Positions 32,600 to 41,362 of a stretch of 64,000 nucleotides of DNA are shown here, in pieces. The notes under the pieces are model-generated. The model was not told the origin of the DNA. It worked only from the letters and a program-made list of their open reading frames with translations, and ran no database searches. Every line of letters starts with the position of its first letter. The stretch's first letter is position 1. Source of the DNA: Sporomusaceae bacterium UBA7701 (GTDB lineage: Bacteria; Bacillota; Negativicutes; Sporomusales; UBA7701); NCBI GenBank assembly GCA_002482545.1, contig DLGF01000020.1:124001-188000 (forward strand). The letters are read 5' to 3'. A program made the translations under genes and the position numbers.

Positions 32600-34426
32600 A
32601 TGACAATCATTGCAGGCGTCGATATCGGCAATTCAACCACCGAGGTATGCCTGGCGAGATACGACGGCCAACGGGGCCCGCTCTTTCTCGGCAGCGGCCT
32701 CGCCAAAACCACGGGGATCAAGGGCACGCCCGACAACCTGCCGGGGATCGTCACGGCCCTGGAGAGCGCGCTGAAAACGGCGGGACTGGGTGTAAAAGAC
32801 CTGGAGGAGATCCGGCTGAACGAGGCGACGCCGGTAATCGGCGATTTGGCGATGGAGACCATCACCGAGACCATCATCACCGAGTCGACGATGATCGGTC
32901 ATAACCCGTCCACGCCGGGCGGCATCGGCCTCGGAGTCGGCGTGACCGCAGCTTTGGCGGCGCTGGACGGTATTCAGCCCGGGACCGGGGTGATCGCGGT
33001 CATCCCTGCGGGAGTCGACTTCGAGGACGCCGCCCGGGCGCTCAACGCCGCGCTGGCGCGGGGGATCGACGTCCAGGGGGCGGTCGCCCGGCAGGACGAC
33101 GCCGTCCTCATCGCCAACCGGCTTGAGCGGAATTTGCCGGTGGTGGACGAGGTCACCCTGGTGGAAAAAGTGCCGCTGGGCATGCTGGCGGCGGTGGAAG
33201 TGGCCGAACCGGGCCGGACCATCAAGACCCTTTCCAACCCCTATGGCATCGCGACGGTGTTCAAGCTGACGGCCGACGAGACCAAAATGGTCGTTCCCAT
33301 CGCCCGGGCGCTCATCGGCAACCGGTCGGCGGTGGTTGTGCGGACGCCCCGGGGCGATGTCAAGGCCCGCACCATTCCGGCGGGGATGGTGACGGTCCAG
33401 GGAGGCAAAGGCAAGGCCGACATTGACGTGGACGCCGGAGCGGCAAAGATCATGGAGGTGGTGGAACGGGTCCAGCCGGTCCTGGACGTGCAGGGCGAGC
33501 CGGGCACCAACGCCGGCGGCATGCTGGAGCGGGTGCGGCAGGTGATGAGCGAGCTTACCGGTCAGGCCCTCGAGCAGATGAAAATCCAGGATCTGCTGGC
33601 GGTCGACACCTTTATGCCCCAGAAAGTGCGCGGCGGCCTGGCCGGGGAGTTCGCGCTGGAGAACGCCGTGGCCCTGGCGGCCATGGTGAAGACCAGCCGC
33701 CTGCCGATGCAGCAGATTGCCGACCGGCTGGCGGCCAGACTGGGCATCCGGGTCCTCATCGCCGGCGTCGAAGCCAACATGGCCATCCGGGGAGCCCTGA
33801 CGACGCCCGGGACGGCGCAGCCGCTGGCCATCCTGGACATGGGCGGCGGCTCGACCGATGCCGCCATCATCACCCGCGACGGGAAGCTGTTCGCCATTCA
33901 CCTGGCCGGAGCCGGGGATATGGTCACCATGCTGATCGACTCGGAACTGGGCCTCGGCGACACGGACCTGGCGGAAGACATCAAAAAATACCCGCTGGCC
34001 AAGGTGGAGAGCCTGTATCACGTCCGGCTGGAAGACGGAACGGTGCGGTTTTTCGAGCAGCACCTGCCGCCCCGGGTATTCGCCAGGGTGGTCATCCTCA
34101 AGGAGGGGGAAATGGTGCCCATCCCCACGGATCACGCCCTGGACAAGATCCGGCATATCCGGCGGGAAGCCAAAAAGCGGGTGTTCGTAACCAATGCCCT
34201 GCGGGCTTTGGCCCGGGTCGCGCCTACCGGCAATATCCGCCATATCGACTTTGTCGTGCTGGTAGGGGGCTCGGCGCTGGACTTTGAGATTCCCGACATG
34301 GTCACCGACGCCCTGGCGGAGTACGGCATCGTCTGCGGCCAGGGAAACGTCCGGGGCACGGAAGGCCCGCGGAACGCCGTGGCCACAGGCCTGGTGCTGT
34401 CCTACCGCGAACGGGGGGACGGGTGA
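32600..34426 (+). CDS. pduG: Diol dehydratase reactivase, large subunit
   Basis: A 608-residue ATPase with an actin/Hsp70-like fold (VDIGNSTTEVCLARYDG; LDMGGGSTDAAIITRDG; VLVGGSALDFEIPDM). With PduH it removes damaged cobalamin from the dehydratase in an ATP-dependent way so that fresh adenosylcobalamin can bind. Length is normal. Overlaps pduH by 4 bases (GTGA). Confidence 0.95.
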   Translation: MTIIAGVDIGNSTTEVCLARYDGQRGPLFLGSGLAKTTGIKGTPDNLPGIVTALESALKTAGLGVKDLEEIRLNEATPVIGDLAMETITETIITESTMIGHNPSTPGGIGLGVGVTAALAALDGIQPGTGVIAVIPAGVDFEDAARALNAALARGIDVQGAVARQDDAVLIANRLERNLPVVDEVTLVEKVPLGMLAAVEVAEPGRTIKTLSNPYGIATVFKLTADETKMVVPIARALIGNRSAVVVRTPRGDVKARTIPAGMVTVQGGKGKADIDVDAGAAKIMEVVERVQPVLDVQGEPGTNAGGMLERVRQVMSELTGQALEQMKIQDLLAVDTFMPQKVRGGLAGEFALENAVALAAMVKTSRLPMQQIADRLAARLGIRVLIAGVEANMAIRGALTTPGTAQPLAILDMGGGSTDAAIITRDGKLFAIHLAGAGDMVTMLIDSELGLGDTDLAEDIKKYPLAKVESLYHVRLEDGTVRFFEQHLPPRVFARVVILKEGEMVPIPTDHALDKIRHIRREAKKRVFVTNALRALARVAPTGNIRHIDFVVLVGGSALDFEIPDMVTDALAEYGIVCGQGNVRGTEGPRNAVATGLVLSYRERGDG

Positions 34427-34884
34427 GAATGCCGATGGAGAGAGCGGTCGTCAAACCCAGCATAGCGATTTACGTCAGTCCCCATTCCGGCCAAGAAGGC
34501 AAGCTGCGCGAGCTGCGGGCCGGGATGGAGGAAGAGGGGATTCCCCATACGGTAGCGGCCGGCGAAGGCGATGCCGGCGCCCTGGCCTGCCAGGGCGCCG
34601 CAAGCTCGGCGCTGGGAGTGGGCGTCGGAGTCGGACCCGGGGCGGTATGCGTCCACTTTCAGAAACTGCCGCCCGGAAAGCCGCTATTTATGCTGAAGGA
34701 TCCAGCCCCGGCAGCCTTGCGGGTGCTTGGCGGCAACGCCGCGCGCCTGGTCAAGGGCACACCGTTCAGGGGTCCGGGCGACGAACCGGCGGCAGCGGCG
34801 GCAACGACGCCGGCTGCCGAACAGCTGGTTGCGGAAATTGTTCAGCAGGTGCTGCGAAAAATACAGGAAGGCCAGGGGAGGTGA
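34423..34884 (+). CDS. pduH: Diol dehydratase reactivase, small subunit with C-terminal helix
   Basis: A 153-residue protein (GTG 34423, or ATG 34429). The first 115 residues are the normal PduH/DdrB domain (SIAIYVSPHSGQ; GVGVGPGAVCVHFQKLPPGK; LRVLGGNAARLVKGTPF). Classical PduH ends there. Here an Ala/Thr linker follows and then a C-terminal amphipathic helix, EQLVAEIVQQVLRKIQEG, very like the N-terminal encapsulation helices of PduD, PduE and PduL in this operon. The extra helix could pack the reactivase inside the shell. Confidence 0.92.
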   Translation: MRMPMERAVVKPSIAIYVSPHSGQEGKLRELRAGMEEEGIPHTVAAGEGDAGALACQGAASSALGVGVGVGPGAVCVHFQKLPPGKPLFMLKDPAPAALRVLGGNAARLVKGTPFRGPGDEPAAAAATTPAAEQLVAEIVQQVLRKIQEGQGR

Positions 34885-34888
34885 ACGC

Positions 34889-35428
34889 ATGGTCAAAAAT
34901 GCACTGGGCCTGATCGAGACGGTCGGGCTGGTGGCGGCGGTGGAGGCGGCGGACGCCGCGGTGAAGGCGGCCAACATCCGACTGGTCGGCTATGAGCTGA
35001 CCAGAGGCGGCGGGATGGTCACCGTCAAGCTCCTGGGGGATGTGGGCGCCATCAAGGCCGCCGTTGCCGCCGGCGCGCTGGCGGCAGGCAAGGTCGGCGA
35101 GGTCTGGGCCACCCACGTCATTCCGCGGCCTCATCAAGAACTGGTCGGCATGCTGGAAAGCGGGGAAACGGTGGGCAAAGGGCCGGCCGCCCCGCCACCC
35201 GCGCCGGAGCCGGCGGCCGGATTGACCGAACCGGCCGGGGCGGTCTTGCCGGAGGAAAACAGCCAAGAACCCGAAGCGCAGCCGGAGGAGGAAGAACCTC
35301 CCGCCGGGGCGGAAAGAAAGAGCGCGGAATTATGCAACCTGTGCGGCGACCCCGCTTGCCCCCGCAAAAAGGGGGACCCGAAAGTGACCTGCCTTCATTA
35401 TGGAAAAAATGCCAGAGAGGATGAGTGA
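34889..35428 (+). CDS. pduK: BMC-H shell protein with Cys-rich tail (PduK-like)
   Basis: A 179-residue protein starting at ATG 34889 (GGGGAGGTG upstream). Residues 1-95 are a BMC-H domain (ALGLIETVGLVAAVEAADAA; HVIPRPHQELVGML). A Pro/Glu-rich linker (about 96-145) leads to CNLCGDPACPRKKGDPKVTC, whose four cysteines could bind a metal or Fe-S cluster, a known feature of PduK. It is a minor facet protein. Confidence 0.93.
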   Translation: MVKNALGLIETVGLVAAVEAADAAVKAANIRLVGYELTRGGGMVTVKLLGDVGAIKAAVAAGALAAGKVGEVWATHVIPRPHQELVGMLESGETVGKGPAAPPPAPEPAAGLTEPAGAVLPEENSQEPEAQPEEEEPPAGAERKSAELCNLCGDPACPRKKGDPKVTCLHYGKNAREDE

Positions 35429-35430
35429 AG

Positions 35431-35712
35431 ATGCGTGGAGAGGCTTTAGGAATGGTTGAAACCAAAGGACTGGTCGGAGCGATCGAAGCCGCCGACGCCA
35501 TGGTGAAAGCGGCCAACGTCATACTGGTCGGGTACGAAAAAATCGGTTCCGGGCTGGTCACCGTCATGGTGCGGGGCGACGTCGGAGCCGTCAAAGCCGC
35601 GACGGACAGCGGTTCCGCGGCGGCGCAAAAAGTCGGCGAGCTGGTTTCCGTTCATGTCATTCCCCGTCCCCATACGGACCTGGAGAAAATCCTGCCCAAG
35701 TTCGAAGGTTAG
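35431..35712 (+). CDS. pduJ: BMC-H shell hexamer (PduJ type)
   Basis: A 93-residue BMC-H protein from ATG 35431 (a GTG at 35425 overlapping the pduK stop is the alternative). It differs from the 28607 shell protein at only a few positions, mainly the ends (MRGEALGMVETKGLVGAIEA; HTDLEKILPKFEG). The pair corresponds to PduA and PduJ of enteric loci; their high identity suggests recent duplication or gene conversion. Confidence 0.93.
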   Translation: MRGEALGMVETKGLVGAIEAADAMVKAANVILVGYEKIGSGLVTVMVRGDVGAVKAATDSGSAAAQKVGELVSVHVIPRPHTDLEKILPKFEG

Positions 35713-35742
35713 GCGGCTTGGGAAAACTGGGGGGCGAAGACG

Positions 35743-36411
35743 ATGGACCGGACTTTGGTCGAACAAATGGTGGCCCGCGTGCTGAAAGAACTGGCGGCTC
35801 CCCGGGAACGCCCGGCTGACCCGGAAGCGGGGGAGAAGGCGATACCGGTCGGGGTATCCAGCCGCCATATCCATCTTTCCCGTGAGCATCTGGAATTGCT
35901 GTTCGGCGAAGGCTTTGAGCTGACCCGGGCCAGGGAGCTGACCCAGGTAGGCGAGTTCGCCGCCGCCGAGACGGCAACGCTGGTGGGCCCCAAGGGAGTG
36001 CTCCGGGGCGTGCGCATTTTGGGGCCTGTCCGCAGCTTCACTCAGGCGGAAATATCCCGGACCGACGGCTTTCAGCTGGGGATTGCGCCGCCGCTTAGGG
36101 ATTCCGGCCGGATCGAGGCTTCGGCGGGAGTCGCGGTGGTCGGTCCCCGCGGGGCCGTCACCCTGGCGGAAGGGGTTATCTGCGCGGCCCGTCACCTCCA
36201 TATGAGCGAAGCCGACGCCGCCGCTTACGGCGTCCGGGACGGCGAGCGGGTGGCTGTGCGGGCGCCGGGGCCGCGGGCCGTCACTTTTGAAAATGTGCTG
36301 GTGAGGGTAAGCCCTGATTTTAGGCTGGAATTCCATATCGACACCGACGAGGCGAACGCCGCCGGGCTGAACAGCGGCGACCTGGTCAGCCTCAAACGCG
36401 GCGGGGGGTGA
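35743..36411 (+). CDS. pduL: Phosphate propanoyltransferase
   Basis: A 222-residue PduL that converts propionyl-CoA and phosphate to propionyl-phosphate and CoA inside the compartment, recycling CoA. N-terminal packing helix (LVEQMVARVLKELAAP), then two PduL domains with zinc-site histidines in VGVSSRHIHLSREHLE and ICAARHLHMSEADA. It is unrelated to Pta. No acid kinase gene follows in this operon, so the acyl phosphate must be used by a kinase encoded elsewhere. Confidence 0.94.
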   Translation: MDRTLVEQMVARVLKELAAPRERPADPEAGEKAIPVGVSSRHIHLSREHLELLFGEGFELTRARELTQVGEFAAAETATLVGPKGVLRGVRILGPVRSFTQAEISRTDGFQLGIAPPLRDSGRIEASAGVAVVGPRGAVTLAEGVICAARHLHMSEADAAAYGVRDGERVAVRAPGPRAVTFENVLVRVSPDFRLEFHIDTDEANAAGLNSGDLVSLKRGGG

Positions 36412-36415
36412 GGCC

Positions 36416-37222
36416 TTGCAAGAGGAAAAACTGGTGGAACTCGTCACCCGGGAAGTGCTGCGCCGTCTGGCGGAAGGTCCGGCAGAGGCGCCGGAAAAGG
36501 CGCCCGGACGGCCGAAAAATATCCTGGCCCTGTTCACCGGCGGGACCATCGGCCTGGAACAGGGCCTGACGGCGCTCGCCGGGCTAAAACCCCTGGCCGC
36601 CGTTTCCGTGGTGCTGTCCGAGGCCGCCGAACAGGTCGTGGGCAAAGACCGGATTTACGGGCGACTGGGCGGCGAAACGCCGGTGGTGACGGCCTGCTGC
36701 CCCTATCCCGGCAAAATCCTGCGGGCGGCGGATGTGGTCGTCATCCCGGTGCTTACCCAGAATACGGCGGCGAAGCTGGCCCATACCCTTTCCGACACCA
36801 TGGTGACAACCCTGGTGCTCCAGGCGCTGATGCTGGGAAAACCGGTCATTGTCGCCGCAAATGCCGCCGACCCCCGCGACAGCTGGCGGGCGAGCGCCGG
36901 GATGGGCCGCTCGCCGGCCGGGCTCGTCAGGGCCTTGCAGGATAATCTGAAAAAGCTGGAAGGCCTGGGGGCCGTTCTGGTCGATGCCGGGTCCCTGGCG
37001 GCGGAATGCCGGAAATACCTGGCGGCTAAAGAACAGGAAGCGCCGGTCGGGAGGCCGGGAACCGGCAGGAGGCTGATCGACGCCGGCGCGGTCAGGGAGG
37101 CGGCGCTGGCCGGCTCCGGTAAACGCCTGAAGGTGCCTGCCGGAGCCCTGGTGACTCCCCTGGCCCGGGATATGGCCGGCGAACTGGGCGTCGAACTCGT
37201 CCGGGAGGAGCGCCGATCGTAA
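36416..37222 (+). CDS. PduM-position flavoprotein-like protein
   Basis: A 268-residue protein beginning at TTG (GGGGGGTGAGG upstream). Order: packing-type helix (EKLVELVTREVLRRLAEG), Pro-rich linker, a flavoprotein-fold domain at about residues 35-200 (ILALFTGGTIGLEQGLTAL; ADVVVIPVLTQNTAAKLAHT; DTMVTTLVLQALMLGKPV), and a C-terminal LPAGALVTPLARDMAGELGV-type tail (actual: VPAGALVTPLARDMAGELGV) that resembles the end of PduM. It sits exactly between pduL and pduN, where pduM lies in other pdu operons. Its reaction is unknown; the flavin-binding idea rests on fold-like pattern. Confidence 0.7.
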   Translation: MQEEKLVELVTREVLRRLAEGPAEAPEKAPGRPKNILALFTGGTIGLEQGLTALAGLKPLAAVSVVLSEAAEQVVGKDRIYGRLGGETPVVTACCPYPGKILRAADVVVIPVLTQNTAAKLAHTLSDTMVTTLVLQALMLGKPVIVAANAADPRDSWRASAGMGRSPAGLVRALQDNLKKLEGLGAVLVDAGSLAAECRKYLAAKEQEAPVGRPGTGRRLIDAGAVREAALAGSGKRLKVPAGALVTPLARDMAGELGVELVREERRS

Positions 37223-37238
37223 TAAAAGATGGGAGGCG

Positions 37239-37532
37239 ATGGCTGTGTGGGTAGGAAAAATTATCGGTACGCTGGTGGCGACCCCCAAGGATGACAGCCT
37301 GACCGGCAGCAAGCTGCTCATTGTCCAGCCCCTGACATTCGGCGGCGGGAAGCGGGGCTACCCGGTCGTCGCGGTCGACGCCATCGGCGCAGGCACCGGG
37401 GAGACGGTGCTGGTCGTCGAGGGCAGCAGCGCCCGCCATGTGCATGGCAAGCCCAACTCGGCGGTCGACGCGGCCATCGTGGGGATCATCGACAGCATTG
37501 AACTGGCTAAAGACGCCACGGCTGAGGAGTAG
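37239..37532 (+). CDS. pduN: BMC-P pentamer vertex protein (EutN/PduN)
   Basis: A 97-residue EutN/CcmL-family protein that caps the shell vertices. Visible: KIIGTLVATPKDDSLTGSKL, VDAIGAGTGETVLVVEGSSA and AIVGIIDSIEL. ATG 37239 (GGGAGG upstream) or GTG 37245. Confidence 0.95.
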   Translation: MAVWVGKIIGTLVATPKDDSLTGSKLLIVQPLTFGGGKRGYPVVAVDAIGAGTGETVLVVEGSSARHVHGKPNSAVDAAIVGIIDSIELAKDATAEE

Positions 37533-37538
37533 AGAGCC

Positions 37539-38519
37539 ATGAAAGTGTACACCAAGACGGGGGATTCCGGGGAAACCGGCCTGCTGAGCGGGCAGAGGGT
37601 CGCCAAGGACGATACCCGCGTTGAGGCCTATGGGACCGTGGACGAGGCCGGCGCCGCCATGGGGCTGGCCCGGGCGCTCCTGACCGACGAGCGCTGGGAA
37701 AGGATGCTGGCGGGCATTCAGGAGGAACTCATCCTTCTGAATGCCGACCTGGCGACAGCCGGCGATCCGCCGGCCGGCGGCCGGCGGATCACGGACCGGC
37801 ATGTGGCGGCCCTGGAGGCGGCCATCGACCAGTTGGAGCAGGTGCGCATTCCCCAGCGGCGATTTGTTCTTCCGGGGGACTGCCCGGCCGGCGCGGCTCT
37901 CGACCTGGCGCGCGCCACCGTGCGGCGGGCCGAGCGGTGCGCCGTGCGGCTGAAAGGGAGAGAGCCGGTACCCGAGCCGCTGCTCGTCTACCTCAACCGC
38001 CTGTCGGATTTATTGTTCGTACTGGCCCGCTGCGTCGAGCAGCAGGCGCTGGTCGCCGAAATTACCAAACGCGTCCTGGCCGCGCTGGACGGCGGTGCGG
38101 CCGAAGGTTCCGCCTGCCGGGACGGCCTGCTGGCCCGGGCCAAAAGGGCCGTTGCGGCGGCGGAAGAGAAAGCGGCGGCTGTCGGCGTGCCGATGGTCGT
38201 CGCGGTGGTCGACGCCGGAGGCCATCCGGTCGTCCTGCATGCCATGGACGGAGCGCTGCCCGCCAGCAGTTCGCTGGCGGCCGACAAGGCCTATACCGCC
38301 GCGGCGCTGAGAATGACGACCGAGAAGCTGGCCGCCCTGGTGCAGCCGGGTGGGCCGCTCTACGGGCTCAACACCGCCGCCGGCGGGCGGATCGTCGCTT
38401 TCGGCGGCGGGCTGCCCATCGAGGAAGCGGGGCGCGTGGTCGGCGCCATCGGGGTGAGCGGCGGTTCGGTCCGGCAGGATATCGAGGTGGCGGCGGCCGG
38501 TCTGGCGGCCTGGCGCTGA
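37539..38519 (+). CDS. pduO: PduO: corrinoid adenosyltransferase fused to GlcG/HbpS domain
   Basis: A 326-residue two-domain enzyme. Residues 1-175: PduO-type ATP:cob(I)alamin adenosyltransferase (YTKTGDSGETGLLSGQRVAK; YGTVDEAGAAMGLARAL; RRAERCAVRL; YLNRLSDLLFVLAR). Residues about 185-326: GlcG/HbpS-like domain (GVPMVVAVVDAGGHPVVLH; GGGLPIEEAGRVVGAIGVSG), which binds heme in related proteins. It makes adenosylcobalamin for the dehydratase from the product of PduS. Confidence 0.95.
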   Translation: MKVYTKTGDSGETGLLSGQRVAKDDTRVEAYGTVDEAGAAMGLARALLTDERWERMLAGIQEELILLNADLATAGDPPAGGRRITDRHVAALEAAIDQLEQVRIPQRRFVLPGDCPAGAALDLARATVRRAERCAVRLKGREPVPEPLLVYLNRLSDLLFVLARCVEQQALVAEITKRVLAALDGGAAEGSACRDGLLARAKRAVAAAEEKAAAVGVPMVVAVVDAGGHPVVLHAMDGALPASSSLAADKAYTAAALRMTTEKLAALVQPGGPLYGLNTAAGGRIVAFGGGLPIEEAGRVVGAIGVSGGSVRQDIEVAAAGLAAWR

Positions 38520-38544
38520 GCAGTAGCCGGAAGGAGGAGGAAGC

Positions 38545-39978
38545 ATGCTCGCAGATCCACAGTTCATTTCGAAAATTACGGCTCAAGTTCTGGCGAAGCT
38601 GCAGGAGACTGAGCAGGGGAAGGAAAACACGGGAATTTTCGCCACGATGGACGACGCCGTCGCGGCGGCGCGTCACGCCTACCGCGAACTCAAGACGTTG
38701 TCGCTGGAGAAACGAGAAGGCCTTATCGCGGCTATGCGGGAGGCGGCCTGCGCCAACGCGGCCCTGCTCGCCGAAATGGCGGTTCAGGAGACCGGGATGG
38801 GGCGGGTGATTGATAAAATCGTCAAAAATAAACTGGCGGCGCGCAAAACTCCGGGGACGGAAGACCTGCGGACCGGCGCCTGGACCGGCGACAGGGGCCT
38901 GACCATCGTCGAACAGGGCCCCTTCGGAGTGATCGGCGCCATCACTCCTACGACCAACCCTTCGGAGACGCTCATCAACAACGGCATCGGGATGATCGCC
39001 GCCGGCAATGCGGTGGTCTTCAGCCCGCACCCTACCGCCCGGCTGACGTCCCGGCGAACGGTGGAAATCCTGAACGCGGCGATCGTCAGGGCCGGAGGGC
39101 CCGCCAACCTGCTGACGGCGGTCGCCGAGCCCTCCATCGAGGCCGCCGAACGGATGATGAAGCATCCGGACGTCAACATGCTGGTGGCCACCGGCGGCCC
39201 GGGAGTGGTCAGGGCCGTGCTGTCCTCCGGGAAGAAGGCCATCGGGGCGGGAGCGGGAAATCCCCCCGCCGTGGTGGATGAGACGGCGGACATCGCCAAA
39301 GCCGCCCGGGATATCGTCGACGGCTGTTCCTTTGACAACAACCTGCCGTGCATCGCCGAAAAGGAAGTCATCGCCGTCGGCAGCATCGCCGACGAGCTGA
39401 CGGCGTATATGGGCAAATACGGCGCTTACCCGATCAGGGGCCGGCAGGTGGAGGACCTGATGAAGGTGGTGCTGACGGAAAAAGAGGAGCGGATGGCGCC
39501 CGGCTGCACCGCAAAACCCCGGAAGCTTTACGGCGTCAACAAGAATTTCATCGGCAAGGATGCCGGCTATATTCTGCGCCAGATCGGACTCAGCGTCCCG
39601 GACGGCGTAAAGGTCGTTTTGTGCGAGACCGAGGCCGACCATCCCTTCGTGCTGGAGGAACTGATGATGCCGGTGCTGCCGCTGGTGCAGGTGAAGGACA
39701 TTGACGCCGCCGTCGAACTGGCGGTGAAAGTCGAGCACGGCAACCGGCACACCGCCATCATGCACTCCAAGAACGTCGATCATCTGACCCGGTTGGCCAG
39801 AGCGATCGAGACCACCATCTTTGTTAAGAACGGGCCGTCCTATGCCGGCATCGGCGTAGGCGGGGAAGGCTTCACCACCTTTACCATCGCCGGGCCGACC
39901 GGTGAAGGGCTGACTTCCGCCAGATCCTTCACCAGGCAGCGCCGCTGCGTGCTGGTGGACGCCTTCTCCATCGTATGA
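38545..39978 (+). CDS. pduP: CoA-acylating propionaldehyde dehydrogenase
   Basis: A 477-residue aldehyde dehydrogenase-fold enzyme turning propionaldehyde, NAD and CoA into propionyl-CoA and NADH. The first 18 residues (DPQFISKITAQVLAKLQET) are the packing helix. Catalytic Cys near residue 269 in SFDNNLPCIAEKE; the cofactor loop GVIGAITPTTNPSETL and IGAGAGNPPAVVDETADI are visible. GGAGGAGG precedes the ATG. Confidence 0.96.
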   Translation: MLADPQFISKITAQVLAKLQETEQGKENTGIFATMDDAVAAARHAYRELKTLSLEKREGLIAAMREAACANAALLAEMAVQETGMGRVIDKIVKNKLAARKTPGTEDLRTGAWTGDRGLTIVEQGPFGVIGAITPTTNPSETLINNGIGMIAAGNAVVFSPHPTARLTSRRTVEILNAAIVRAGGPANLLTAVAEPSIEAAERMMKHPDVNMLVATGGPGVVRAVLSSGKKAIGAGAGNPPAVVDETADIAKAARDIVDGCSFDNNLPCIAEKEVIAVGSIADELTAYMGKYGAYPIRGRQVEDLMKVVLTEKEERMAPGCTAKPRKLYGVNKNFIGKDAGYILRQIGLSVPDGVKVVLCETEADHPFVLEELMMPVLPLVQVKDIDAAVELAVKVEHGNRHTAIMHSKNVDHLTRLARAIETTIFVKNGPSYAGIGVGGEGFTTFTIAGPTGEGLTSARSFTRQRRCVLVDAFSIV

Positions 39979-40009
39979 CGGGCCTGCTGCCGGGGAGGAG
40001 AAGGACGCT

Positions 40010-41362
40010 ATGCAGGAGGAAATAATCGCCGCGGTCCGGGAAGCCGGAGTGGTGGGAGCCGGCGGCGCGGGCTTTCCCACCCATGTCAAGATAAATGCAA
40101 AGGTCGATGTGGTGATCGCCAACGGCGCGGAGTGCGAGCCCCTGCTCAGGGCGCACCAGCACCTTATGGCGGCCGAAAGCGACAACCTCATCGCCGGCCT
40201 GGCGGCCGTGATGCTCGCCACCGGGGCCCGGCGCGGCATCATCGGGCTCAAGCGCAAATACGCCGAGGCGGCCGCCTCGCTGGAAGCTGCCATCGACCGG
40301 CTGGGCGACCGGCGGATTGAACTTTTCTTTCTCCCGGATATGTACCCGGCGGGAGATGAACAGGTGCTGGTCCACGAAGTCACCGGCCGCATCGTTCCCG
40401 AGGGAGGCATTCCTCTGCAGGTCGGCGTGGTGGCGGCCAATGTCGAGACGCTGGTCAACGTGGCCCAGGCGCTGCGGGGAACGGCGGTCGTCGACAAGTA
40501 TCTCACCGTGACCGGGGCGGTGGCCCGGCCGCTGACCGTTAAAATCCCGGTCGGAACCGCCGTGCGGGACGTCATCGCCCTGGCCGGCGGCGCAACGGCC
40601 GGAGAATACGCCGTGATCGACGGCGGGCCGATGATGGGCAGGCTCGCCGCTCCGGACGACGCAGTCACCAAAACCACCGGCGGCATTATCGTGCTGCCGC
40701 TGCGGCACCCGCTCATCGTGCAGAAGAAGACGCCCTGGACGGCGATCGCCAACCGGGCCAGGGCCGCCTGCTGCAACTGCCGGGCCTGTACCGACTGCTG
40801 CCCGCGGCATCTTCTGGGCCACGGCCTGGAACCGCACCGCATAATGCAGGCCGTGGGCAGCGGCCTTCAGGACCCGTCCGCCCTGACCCGGGCGCTGCTT
40901 TGCTCGGAATGCGGAGCCTGCGATACCTTCGGCTGCACCATGGGGCTGTCGCCCCGGCGGGTAAATGCCGAACTCAAACGGCAACTGGCCCAGGCCAAAG
41001 TGAAAAACCCGCACCATTTCCAGCCCGAGCGCCCGCGGCCCGAGCGGGAGTACCGCCGCATTCCCACCAAACGCCTTGTCGCCCGACTGGGGCTTGACCG
41101 CTATGATGTCCTGGCGCCGCTCACGGCCGTGGACTTTTCTCCCGGCGAAGTCAGGCTGCCGCTGGTCCAGCACATCGGGCCGCCTTCAACGCCGGTGGTC
41201 CGGGTGGGGGACAGCGTCCGGCGGGGCGACAAGGTCGCGGTCATTCCCGACGGGGCGGCCCTGGGGGCGAACCTGCACGCCAGCATTTCGGGCCGGGTCG
41301 TGGCGGTGGATGACAGCATCGGCATAAGGGCGGAAAATGCTACAGGGGGTGGTGCCCAATGA
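40010..41362 (+). CDS. pduS: Cobalamin reductase PduS (RnfC-like)
   Basis: A 450-residue flavo-iron-sulfur protein that reduces cob(II)alamin for PduO and may regenerate NAD. Visible: VVGAGGAGFPTHVK (glycine-rich flavin/NADH site), an SLBB-like domain, two ferredoxin-type clusters CCNCRACTDCCPRH (about residues 254-267) and CSECGACDTFGC (about 299-310), and a C-terminal biotinyl-like barrel. Overlaps pduT by 4 bases. Confidence 0.95.
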   Translation: MQEEIIAAVREAGVVGAGGAGFPTHVKINAKVDVVIANGAECEPLLRAHQHLMAAESDNLIAGLAAVMLATGARRGIIGLKRKYAEAAASLEAAIDRLGDRRIELFFLPDMYPAGDEQVLVHEVTGRIVPEGGIPLQVGVVAANVETLVNVAQALRGTAVVDKYLTVTGAVARPLTVKIPVGTAVRDVIALAGGATAGEYAVIDGGPMMGRLAAPDDAVTKTTGGIIVLPLRHPLIVQKKTPWTAIANRARAACCNCRACTDCCPRHLLGHGLEPHRIMQAVGSGLQDPSALTRALLCSECGACDTFGCTMGLSPRRVNAELKRQLAQAKVKNPHHFQPERPRPEREYRRIPTKRLVARLGLDRYDVLAPLTAVDFSPGEVRLPLVQHIGPPSTPVVRVGDSVRRGDKVAVIPDGAALGANLHASISGRVVAVDDSIGIRAENATGGGAQ

